A stretch of DNA of 64,000 bases, from NCBI RefSeq assembly GCF_040436345.1, contig NC_133230.1:7833297-7897296 (forward strand). The letters are read 5' to 3'. This document shows, in pieces, positions 37,642 through 46,149 of the stretch. A program made the translations under genes and the position numbers. This stretch comes from Pagrus major. Lineage: Eukaryota; Chordata; Actinopteri; Spariformes; Sparidae. How positions within the stretch are numbered: the first letter of the stretch is position 1; every line of letters begins with the position of its first letter. The notes under the pieces are model-generated. The model ran no database searches, had not been told where the DNA came from, and saw only the letters and a program-made list of their open reading frames with translations.

Positions 37642-38112
37642 ATGACTCTCATCACCATCCTCATCTGGACGCTGGCCTGCTGCTGTTTTACAGGTTGGTT
37701 CACTCAGCAACATTTCAGACATGATGTGCTGCCTTTTCTCTCATTTATTTCTGCTGATAAATCAATGATTTGTTTTTGTGTGCAGGATGCAGCGGTCAGG
37801 TGACTGTGACTCAGCCTCCAGTAGTGACATCTGCTCCAGGATCTACTGTCACTCTCACCTGTAAAACCAGCCAACGTGTTAATCTGAATTGTCCTAGCAC
37901 AAAGTGTCTGCACTGGTATGAACAGAAATCCGGACAGACTCCAAAGCTCGTAATAACATCTGTAAACACACTTGCATCAGGAACACCAGCTCGGTTTAGT
38001 GGGAGTGGATCAGAATCTGACTACACTTTGACCATCAGTGGAGTTCAGGCTGAAGATGCAGCAGTTTATTACTGTCAGAGTCTCCATAGTATCAACAGTG
38101 CTTATGTGTTCA
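37642..38112 (+). CDS. Immunoglobulin light-chain V gene V1 (L1/L3 kappa-like), intact germline
   Basis: Leader exon 37642-37693 ([18 protein letters not shown] with the split codon), a 92-bp intron, and V exon 37786-38112 ending at the recombination heptamer. The V domain starts QVTVTQPP and has the first disulfide Cys in TLTCKT, the core Trp in [16 protein letters not shown] in FR3, and DAAVYYC before CDR3. All canonical positions are present and the frame is open, so it looks functional. CDR1 carries an extra Cys pair (CPSTKC). The gene is on the strand opposite J and C, so it must rearrange by inversion. Teleost L1/L3 class is inferred from the V framework, the C sequence and the 12-base RSS spacer. 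It sits between remnants of a V3-type gene. Confidence 0.93.
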
Positions 38113-38140
38113 CACAGTGATTTTCCATCGTACAAAAACC
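38113..38140 (+). other. 12-RSS of V1
   Basis: Heptamer CACAGTG (38113-38119), 12-base spacer, nonamer ACAAAAACC (38132-38140). Both elements are consensus-like. Confidence 0.95.
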
Positions 38141-38794
38141 TCCCTCAGTCAGACTGCAGAGACACTGAGCTGTTACAGCAGGAACCGACTGCAGCTGCTG
38201 AAGAGGAAGAGACTAGATGAAGTAGACAAATAAGGGAACAAGATCAGGGTAATAAAAAAGGAACAAAAATACATGATGCCATAACAATAAGAACATAAAT
38301 TCAGATAAACATCTTGAAATCTGCTATAAAACCATAGCATAAGCTGCTGACGAATATCACTGATGGTGATGTGGAGGATGTAAGTGTAAATGGCTCCTGA
38401 ACAAGAACAAAACAAGGCTAACATCACAGGATTAAGTGATATTTGATGAATCAGAAAGATAAAAACATGGTTAAATAACAAAAACAAATGGTATAGTCTG
38501 CTTTGATTCACTGGTGTGTGTACAAGGTTGGTTAAATTAAGTGGAATCTTTAAATGACAGCAACCTCATCAAGCACAAACTTCATATTCATTTTAAAAAC
38601 ATGGGGAAAAACACAAGTCGTGCTTCACTTTTTACTAAAATATTCTTTAGTTTTATTCTCTGTCAAAAAGTTGAAATGAAATAATCTTTATCTCAACATG
38701 TTCATCGACTACACCTGATGTATTTGTACAGTATCAACAGATATTTTGCAATAACTCAATAAATGTGAATACTGTTCACTAAAAGACCAACACA

Positions 38795-39098
38795 CCTTCA
38801 GTTTGACTGAAGTGAAAACGGCCTGCTGCAGGTGCAGAGGGTTGGTGAAGAGACTGTGTTGAGGAGAACTGGTCCAGTGAACACAAGAGTCATCAAGCAG
38901 AACCACAATGAATCTAAATAAAACTGAAACAGACTCACAGACACTCTTCCATATACAGTTTTAAACTCTACGTTGTCAGTTTATTCAAATTCTTCTTAAA
39001 TAGTCTGTGAAAGTTAGATTCTTGTTGGACTATAACCAGTGATGTCAAAAGATAATTTCTGACAGCGACACAAAACAGTCTGAAATAACAACAGTCCA
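38795..39098 (+). pseudogene. Orphan 3' flank of a lost V3-type V gene
   Basis: The block from CCTTCAGTTTGACTGAAGTG onwards matches 42809-43115, the sequence that begins directly after the V3 RSS nonamer. Here no V exon or RSS precedes it. Together with the leader at 37169 it brackets V1, so it marks the far end of a V3-type gene whose V exon has gone. Confidence 0.75.
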
Positions 39099-39132
39099 AA
39101 GCAGAAATGAAATACTCTAAAGTATAGTTTGA

Positions 39133-39367
39133 TCAGTTATCATACTTGGATGATCAAGAACGTATTTTTCAAAATGAATTTATAATAAAAGAAATACAAA
39201 GACACTGAATCTTCATTATTCACCGTTTTATTAAAGTAAATGAAAGCATGCAATAATATCAGTTATCATACTGAGATGGTCAAGAAGGTATTTTTCATGA
39301 TGAATATATAATAAAAGAAATACAAAGACACTGAATCTTCATTATTCACTGTTTTATTAAAGTAAAT
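39133..39367 (-). pseudogene. Two tandem copies of the light-chain C gene 3' end, without the C exon
   Basis: Copies at about 39133-39241 and 39258-39367 each match about 43261-43370, downstream of the intact C exon, including ATCAGTTATCATACTTGGAT- and ATAATAAAAGAAATACAAAG-like blocks and the TTTATT that is AATAAA on the - strand. They are followed at once by the upstream region of V2, with no C or J sequence in between. They record a decayed C gene and a local tandem duplication. Confidence 0.75.
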
Positions 39368-39571
39368 AAAAGGCAGACAAACAGACATATACCAACCACA
39401 GTGGACACAAACTCATCCTTAAATCCTCAACTGCACTTCTAATATAAATATTTTCCTCTGTTCCATTAAGATCATAGATGGTGTAAATCCAAGCAGTATT
39501 TCTCCTGATTTTGTGTCCCACGTTGCCTTCAGTGTGTTGAGAGCAGAGAAATCATTTCCATAGAGAGGAGG

Positions 39572-39617
39572 CTTTGCATGGTCAGCTGATCCTCCAGTGA
39601 ACTGAGAAGGTTTATAG
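39572..39617 (+). promoter_or_regulatory. V2 promoter: octamer-like motif and TATA-like box
   Basis: Same as the V1 promoter: CTTTGCAT at 39572-39579 and TTTATAG at 39611-39617, with the leader ATG at 39682. Confidence 0.65.
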
Positions 39618-39681
39618 TCCTGTGAGTTCAACACTGCAGGACTCAGATCTGTCAGTCAACACAGCAGAAAGCACAACCACC

Positions 39682-40152
39682 ATGACTCTCATCACCATCC
39701 TCATCTGGACGCTGGCCTGCTGCTGTTTTACAGGTTGGTTCACTCAGCAACATTTCAGACATGATGTGCTGCCTTTTCTCTCATTTATTTCTGCTGATAA
39801 ATCAATGATTTGTTTTTGTGTGCAGGATGCAGCGGTCAGGTGACTGTGACTCAGCCTCCAGCAGTGACATCTGCTCCAGGATCCACTGTCACCCTCACCT
39901 GTAAAGTTAACCCACTTGTAAATGTGGCATGTCCTAGTGATGATTGTTTGCACTGGTATCAACAGAAATCTGGACAGACTCCAAAGCTCCTAATGAAAGC
40001 TGTGAGCACACGTCATTCAGATACACCAGCTCGGTTCAGTGGCAGTGGAAGAGACACTGACTTCACTTTGACCATCAGTGGAATTCAGGCTGAAGATGCA
40101 GCAGTTTATTACTGTCAGAGTATCCATGAAATCAACAGTGCTAATGTGTTCA
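39682..40152 (+). CDS. Immunoglobulin light-chain V gene V2 (L1/L3 kappa-like), intact germline
   Basis: Leader exon 39682-39733 and V exon 39826-40152, with the same exon structure as V1. The leader, intron and upstream 300 bp appear identical to V1. The V domain differs mainly in CDR1 (region CPSDDC against CPSTKC) and the CDR2 region ([13 protein letters not shown] against [13 protein letters not shown]), with a few changes in FR3 and CDR3 ([10 protein letters not shown]). Canonical Cys, Trp (LHWYQQK) and YYC are present and the frame is open up to the RSS. It lies directly after C-gene 3' remnants, in the position that V4 holds relative to the intact J-C. Confidence 0.93.
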
Positions 40153-40180
40153 CACAGTGATTTGTCGTCGTACAAAAACC
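40153..40180 (+). other. 12-RSS of V2
   Basis: Heptamer CACAGTG (40153-40159), 12-base spacer, nonamer ACAAAAACC (40172-40180). Confidence 0.95.
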
Positions 40181-40379
40181 TCCCTCAGTCAGACTGCAGA
40201 GACACTGAGCTGTTACAGCAGGAACCAACTGCAGCTGCTGAAGAGGAAGAGACTCTGACACAGACCACTGAACACAGAGCTGACAGGAACCTCACCAAGC
40301 ACACAATACTTATTAATATAAATATACTATATTTTATCATTTTCATACATTTTTATTCATTATGTAGTGTCTGAGTGTT

Positions 40380-41065
40380 TCTCATACCTCCTGAGCTCTG
40401 AGTGACAGGACAGGATGGGACAGGACCAAATGCTTTCTTTAAGTATATTTGGGAAGGAGACAATGTAGAGATCTCATGTTCAGGATAACAACACATTAGT
40501 TCTGTAGTGTGCTTCAGAGAATAGCTAAAGGAAGAGGCCCACACCAAGGACTGAGGAATTCAGAGGTTCAGTGTATACATTTCCATCTAAGGATAGGAAG
40601 AGGTTCAGGGTTGATTTAATGTACACATTTCCATTTAAGTATACAGAGACTAACATCAACATAGTAACGCACACACCTCCATGTACACGTTTTCCCTTGA
40701 GAGAGAGATGTTATGCAGACCCATCCTTTTCTAATAGGATAGAAGGGCCCTTAGTTCCCCAAAAAGGAAATAATTAGAGAAACAGGCGGGCCTGAGCAAA
40801 TAGACTCTAAAAAGACACACACACCAGGAAACAGGGGTGATTTTTGGTTGATCTCCTAAGACTGAGGGTCGGAGAGGAGTTCTGATAGAGCAGAGGGCAA
40901 AGTATTTTGGGCATCACTTTGCCAAGATTTGAGAATACCAGGGAGTGGCCACACTCTGGTTCGGACGCTGGCTTGAAATCTGTTTCAATAAAGATTGTTC
41001 TATCCAATCCACCCCGCCTTGCCTCCGAAGAATCTTTTATCAACATACTACACGCCGACACCTTT
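40380..41065 (+). mobile_element. Possible solo LTR or LTR fragment
   Basis: A non-repetitive block inserted between V2 and V3 contains TTCAATAAAGATTGTTCTAT near 40983, followed by a C-rich segment and a polymorphic-looking end near CGAGGACGACAGCCC. AATAAA followed within about 80 bases by an element end is typical of an LTR R/U5 region. I could not find clear TG..CA ends or target duplications, and no internal coding sequence is present, so this is a weak call. Confidence 0.25.
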
Positions 41066-42230
41066 CGAGGACGACAGCCCATACACTTCACATATCAAAA
41101 ATTAACACTGTTGTGATAACCAACATCCCACAATGTTCATTTTCAATATATGAAATAAGCAAAATATATGAAAATTGTATCAGATATAAATCCAAATATA
41201 CAAAACCCTGTTACGTAACTTTAAAATTATACATTCAAAATTTTCAGACTGATATCACTCTTATATCAATCAGTCTATCAGTAGTCGTTGAGGTTAGCTT
41301 AGCATGAAGGCTGAAAGTAGGGGGACACAGGTTGCTGGGCTCCAAGTGCTAGAAAATTTACCAAATATATAAAAAAAAAAAAAACCTGACACAGGAACAG
41401 GCAGACAACTCCTCAAACAATAAACTGAAAACCACACTTTTATTGAAAATAAACTGACGATGTAATGAGGTGCAGGTGGAGAGATAGGTGGAGAAGCTCA
41501 GGTGAGGTGAATGAGGTGAAGAAACAGGAGAACAGGAAAGGAGCTGATTGGCTGGTGAAAACACTGGGAACAGGGCAGAGCTAACGAGGCTGAAGCAGAG
41601 CCGCAGCACATGTTAAGATTCTGCTTTCTAAATGAAGCAGCAAGTCCCTCCTTTGGTTGAGTGCTGGATGTGATTCCATGGGAGATAATTAGTCAGTGCC
41701 CCTTTTCCACCATTTGTTGTCTCCCTCGGTCAGTTTAGCAACTTGCGTGCTGATCTGAGAGGCCACTCTGTTCCCAGTCTTGTGTCCCCCTGACCTCAGC
41801 GGTCCCTCAGCCTCTCAGGCTGGGCCTTGATCTGCTTGTATGTAATAGTGGACATTTGTGAATACTTCTTTTGTTGCATATTTGTTTTTTGGCTTGTGGG
41901 CTGCACCATCTCCTCTCATGGTCTTAAGGAGAGTGAAGCGGACAGGTAGTTGCTTCACTCAGGGAACCAAGGTTACAATATAAGCATACTGTCAGTGTTG
42001 GTCCAGTCTGCCAGCAGGGGATGCTATAGACCTGCTAGTGAGGACAAAAAGACTTATAACCAAGTAAAAAGCAAAATGTTCACAAGAAAGAGAAGAAACA
42101 AAAAGAGCATCATAATTTTCTAGATGGACTTTAAACTGTCCAATGATCCTCAAGATGATGAGCTGTCACTCCACCTCACCTCCTCTTTTTCTGTTTCACA
42201 TGAACAGGTGTGTGTTTGCCTTCTTAAATA
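41066..42230. other. Spacer between V2 and V3
   Basis: No V, J or C sequence recognised. There is an A14 run near 41371-41384 and a block at 41386-41610 of low repeat content that reads as non-coding. The composition suggests transposon debris, but no family is recognised. Confidence 0.4.
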
Positions 42231-42232
42231 TA

Positions 42233-42240
42233 CTTTGCAT
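42233..42240 (+). promoter_or_regulatory. V3 octamer-like promoter motif
   Basis: CTTTGCAT, one base from ATTTGCAT, lies 95 bp upstream of the V3 leader ATG. It is placed as in V1, V2 and V4 although the rest of the upstream sequence belongs to a different V family. Confidence 0.55.
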
Positions 42241-42334
42241 GATTTTAATGCATCACTGCTCCTCAGAGTTTAAGTTCTTATGTCACAGAGAGTCTGAACT
42301 GTTTTCATGCACTCACACTGAAAACTGCATCAGG

Positions 42335-42779
42335 ATGATGTCGCCAATAACTCTGATTGTCATGTTGGGTTTTCTGAGTCAGGGTGAGAGATTTTGAAAA
42401 TGTTTGGTGGAAAGTTAGTTTGTTCCTTCCACTTAATTTTTGTTTAACTTGTTTGATTCTTATTCACAAGATTTGTCATTTCAGTCTCCTGCAAACAATT
42501 TCCTGACTCAGGCTGACAAATCCAAGTCTGTTAGTCTTGGAGGGACTGTGACCATCAGCGCCACAGGGAGTTCAAATATTGAAGATGATCTCAGTTGGTT
42601 CCTTCAGAAACCTGGACAGGCTCCCAAACTTCTGATATACACTTCATCAACTCGCTTCTCTGGAACTCCGTCTAGATTCAGTGGCAGTAGATCTGGTTCT
42701 CGCTACACTCTGACCATCAGTGGGGTTCAGGCTGAAGATGTAGGAGATTACTACTGTATGGGTCTTGGTACAACGTTCA
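42335..42779 (+). pseudogene. Damaged immunoglobulin light-chain V gene V3 (second V family)
   Basis: Leader exon 42335-42383 (MMSPITLIVMLGFLSQ, phase 1) and a V exon ending at 42779. Joining to the best acceptor (TTTCAG, exon from 42485) gives [10 protein letters not shown] and then a stop, because the rest of the domain is in another frame ([17 protein letters not shown]). A weaker AG at 42469-42470 would restore the frame. The first disulfide Cys is replaced: VTISATGSS has GCC (42560-42562) where family members have Cys. Trp ([10 protein letters not shown]), FR3 ([11 protein letters not shown]) and YYC are kept, and the RSS is intact. It could still recombine, but the domain would lack its conserved disulfide. 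Probably a pseudogene or a donor for gene conversion. Confidence 0.85.
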
Positions 42780-42807
42780 CACAGTGATTCAGAGCCGTAC
42801 AAAAACC
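42780..42807 (+). other. 12-RSS of V3
   Basis: Heptamer CACAGTG (42780-42786), 12-base spacer, nonamer ACAAAAACC (42799-42807). The signal is intact despite the damaged coding exon. Confidence 0.95.
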
Positions 42808-43356
42808 TCCTTCAGTTTGACTGAAGTGAAAACGGCCTGCTGCAGGTGCAGAGGGTTGGTGAAGAGACTGTGATGAGGAGAACTGGTCCAGTGAACACAA
42901 GAGTCATCAAGCAGAACCACAATGAATCTAAATAAAACTGAAACAGACTCACAGACACTCTTCCATATACAGTTTTAAACTCTACGTTCCTGTCAGTTCA
43001 TTTAGTTTCTTCATAAATAAGCTGTGAAAGTTCGATTCTTGTTGGACTATAACCAGTGATGTCAAAAAATCATTTCTGACAGCGACACAAAACAGTCTGA
43101 AATAACAACAGTCCATGTAGGAACACATTTAGTCTTTTATTCTTCATACTCTTCATTTTATTAATCCAAATGATTTCATTTTCAAAATGTATGATTTAAT
43201 GTTTAAATGTCAGAAAGAAACAAAAAAATATAATTTATTGGACACTTAAGTATGCAATAATATCAGTTATCATACTGAGATGATCAAGAAGGTATTTTTC
43301 ATGATGAATATATAATAAAAGAAATACAAAGACAATGACTCTTTATTATTCACTGT

Positions 43357-43362
43357 TTTATT
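43357..43362 (-). terminator. Candidate polyadenylation signal of the light-chain C gene
   Basis: TTTATT on the + strand is AATAAA on the - strand, about 240 bp past the C stop codon. The same block is duplicated at 39.2-39.4 kb. A second TTTATT lies at 43342-43347. Confidence 0.5.
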
Positions 43363-43602
43363 AAATGATAGTTCATAGATGAAGTTTCTCTTGGAGTGAA
43401 ACTGATCATATTCAGTTTGAAAGTAAAGAAGATGAAGAAGAATATGCAGAAGATCAGTATTAGACAGCAACATGCAGACTGAAACACTGAGCAGAGAGCT
43501 GTGAAACCTGCAGAAACATGTGAACAGAGGAGATCTGTAGCTTCATCAAGATCTCTATCAAAGCAGCAGCATCATCTCCAGACAGGAAGTGTTGCTGAAG
43601 CT

Positions 43603-43927
43603 CTACTCTGAGCAGCGCTCAGGCTCCAGGCTTTGAGTGACAGGGCTCTGTCCATTCAGACTGGCCTCACAGCTCACTGAGCCCGCCTTCCTCCACTGGT
43701 CTGCAGAGAGGCTCAGGGTGCTGCTCCAGCCGTAGTGGCCGTCCGTCCCCAGGACCTCCGAGCTGTGAGACACCCCTGAGGAGCTGCTGCTGCCCCCCAC
43801 CTTCCAGCCCAGCCTCCAGGTGGAGGGGAAGCCCCCGCTGGACAGACACACCAGTGTGGCACTGTCCTGCTGCAGCTCCTCTCTGGAGGGGGGGAGGACG
43901 GTCAGGGTGGGCCGCACCACACCCACT
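43603..43927 (-). CDS. Immunoglobulin light-chain constant exon (L1/L3 kappa-like)
   Basis: A single exon from 43927 (acceptor TCCTCCAG|TGGGTGTG) to the TAG at 43603-43605. Joined to J in phase it reads VDLGVVRPTLTVLPPS, then a C1-set immunoglobulin domain with the first disulfide Cys in ATLVCLSS, Trp in LGWKV, the phrase WSSTLSLSADQW, the second Cys in GSVSCEAS, and a C-terminal Cys (PERCSE) that bonds the heavy chain. The sequence resembles the teleost L1/L3 constant region. It is the only C exon in the window, on the strand opposite all V genes and 843 bp from J. Confidence 0.95.
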
Positions 43928-44770
43928 GGAGGAGAGAGAGCGGGGAGGATAGGGGGAGAGAAGACAAAGTCATGAGAGTGAAGGCTTGGTAATAAAGACA
44001 CATGACAAACTGCTCATTTCTTATATTTGATCAGATCAAACAGAATAAGTTGTGCTGCTGTTGCTCTCATACATCACTCAGTATCAGACCATCAGACACA
44101 TGATTCAAGTGGAAATGCAACTAAAAAGGTTCACTGATGATGATTATTGACAACATCTTCATGTGTGCTTCATAATGTGTGACAGTGAATAACTCATCCC
44201 TGTGATGATTTTCTTCTGTTGAAACTGACAGAGCTGAAACACTCATGTGAACACAGTTCAAACCTTTGTCATCTGTCTCTTTCACTTCCTTTTAACCACA
44301 TGTAGAATAAATGAAGCGTGAACACAAAGATAAGCTGCATTTACCGATAAAATCATAATTGTGTTCAACATGATTCATACTTTATTCTAAAACTGTTTGA
44401 ATATTCAAAATAAAAACATTGAAATCAAATTAAAAAATTAATAATGTTTTGAGCATTCAAAGGTTTCTTAACAAAAAACATCATTTTGAGCAATTTTAAG
44501 CAGAAACCAATTCAAAGTAATGATAAAGAAGAATATTTAAAAATAGCTGAGCAGTTTTATGTTACCTAAGATTAAAAACCACAATTTCAACACTGAATAC
44601 ATTTTAATTTCTGCAAACTTGTGCCTCAGATTGAGAGATCAGCCTCACTTCAGATAAAAATAAACATTTTCAATAAAATACAAACATTAAACTTGATCAG
44701 AATCTTGTTAAATATTTGATAAAAGTTATATTTGCTTAATGTTGTATTAAATAAAATCTCTGGTACTTAC

Positions 44771-44808
44771 AGTCAACGATGAGTTTGGTTCCTCCACCAA
44801 AAGTCCAC
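44771..44808 (-). CDS. Immunoglobulin light-chain J segment
   Basis: On the - strand it encodes [12 protein letters not shown] with the FGGG bulge motif, ending at the splice donor T|GTAAGT. Phase 1 at the donor agrees with the acceptor of the C exon. It is the only J found. Confidence 0.96.
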
Positions 44809-44847
44809 CACAGTGATACAAACTCATTAAGTGGCCGTACAAAAACC
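44809..44847 (-). other. 23-RSS of J
   Basis: On the - strand: nonamer GGTTTTTGT (44839-44847), 23-base spacer and heptamer CACTGTG (44809-44815) abutting J. Paired with 12-RSS on the V genes, this satisfies the 12/23 rule and gives the kappa arrangement (V-12, J-23) rather than lambda. Confidence 0.95.
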
Positions 44848-45395
44848 TCCTGCACTGTGAACAAGCATCTATCCACTGAAAACACTCTCTGCTTTTCATA
44901 TTAACACAGAAATATTCATATTTGTTGAATCTACAAAGATTGTTCAATGTTATGGACTGAAAATATTGAATAAATAAGAATCATTTCTTCCATTTTTCTT
45001 GACTTTTCTACTCCTGACAGAGAAACGATTACAATCTCCTTGAAACAAACTGATTTCTTCACAGTTTATATCAGTTGATACATGGTTAAATTAACATGAT
45101 GCTTTTTAAATAATCATAATTTACTGATAACTCATATTAAACAGATATTAAATATATTATTTATCTCCAGTAAACCCTGTGAGTAAATGAAAGGCAGACA
45201 AACAGACATATCATACCAACCACAGTGGACACAAACTCATCCTTAAATCCTCAACTGCACTTCTAATATAAATATTTTCCTCTGTTCCATTAAGATCATA
45301 GATGGTGTAAATCCAAGCAGTATTTCTCCTGATTTTGTGTCCCACGTTGCCTTCAGTGTGTTGAGAGCAGAGAAATCATTTCCATAGAGAGGAGG

Positions 45396-45441
45396 CTTTG
45401 CATGGTCAGCTGATCCTCCAGTGAACTGAGAAGGTTTATAG
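45396..45441 (+). promoter_or_regulatory. V4 promoter: octamer-like motif and TATA-like box
   Basis: CTTTGCAT at 45396-45403 and TTTATAG at 45435-45441, identical to the V1 and V2 promoters, with the leader ATG at 45506. Confidence 0.65.
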
Positions 45442-45505
45442 TCCTGTGAGTTCAACACTGCAGGACTCAGATCTGTCAGTCAACACAGCAGAAAGCACAA
45501 CCACC

Positions 45506-45976
45506 ATGACTCTCATCACCATCCTCATCTGGACGCTGGCCTGCTGCTGTTTTACAGGTTGGTTCACTCAGCAACATTTCAGACATGATGTGCTGCCTTT
45601 TCTCTCATTTATTTCTGCTGATAAATCAATGATTTGTTTTTGTGTGCAGGATGCAGCGGTCAGGTGACTTTGACTCAGCCTCCAGTAGTGACATCTGCTC
45701 CAGGATCCACTGTCACTCTCACCTGTAAAACCAGCCAACGTGTTAATGTGAATTGTGGTAGCAGTAAATGTCTGCACTGGTATGAACAGAAATCTGGACA
45801 GACTCCAAAGCTCTTAATAAGATCTATCAACACACTTGCATCAGGAACACCAGCTCGGTTTAGTGGCAGTGGAAGCAGCCCTGACTTCACTTTGACCATC
45901 AGTGGAGTTCAGGCTGAAGATGCAGCAGTTTATTACTGTAAGAGTGAACATAATATCAACAGTGTTCATGTGTTCA
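45506..45976 (+). CDS. Immunoglobulin light-chain V gene V4 (L1/L3 kappa-like), intact germline
   Basis: Leader exon 45506-45557 and V exon 45650-45976, same structure and family as V1 and V2, with an open frame and canonical Cys (TLTCKT), Trp (LHWYEQK) and YYC. CDR1 carries CGSSKC in place of V1 CPSTKC; CDR3 germline residues are [11 protein letters not shown]. It is the only V gene on the 5' side of J. Its RSS is about 1.1 kb from the J RSS, and inversion of 44809-45976 would place V4-J-C on the - strand. Confidence 0.93.
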
Positions 45977-46004
45977 CACAGTGATTTTCCGTCGTACAAA
46001 AACC
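45977..46004 (+). other. 12-RSS of V4
   Basis: Heptamer CACAGTG (45977-45983), 12-base spacer, nonamer ACAAAAACC (45996-46004). Confidence 0.95.
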
Positions 46005-46149
46005 TCCCTCAGTCAGACTGCAGAGACACTGAGCTGTTACAGCAGGAACCGACTGCAGCTGCTGAAGAGGAAGAGACTCTGACACAGACCACTGAACACA
46101 GAGCTGACAGGAACCTCACCAAGCGGAAAGTGAAACACTCCTAAAACAA

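Noticed and set aside
37582..37803. 73-codon open frame repeated before V1, V2 and V4
   Set aside because: Reads through the leader exon into the intron in one frame; the real structure is a spliced leader plus V exon.
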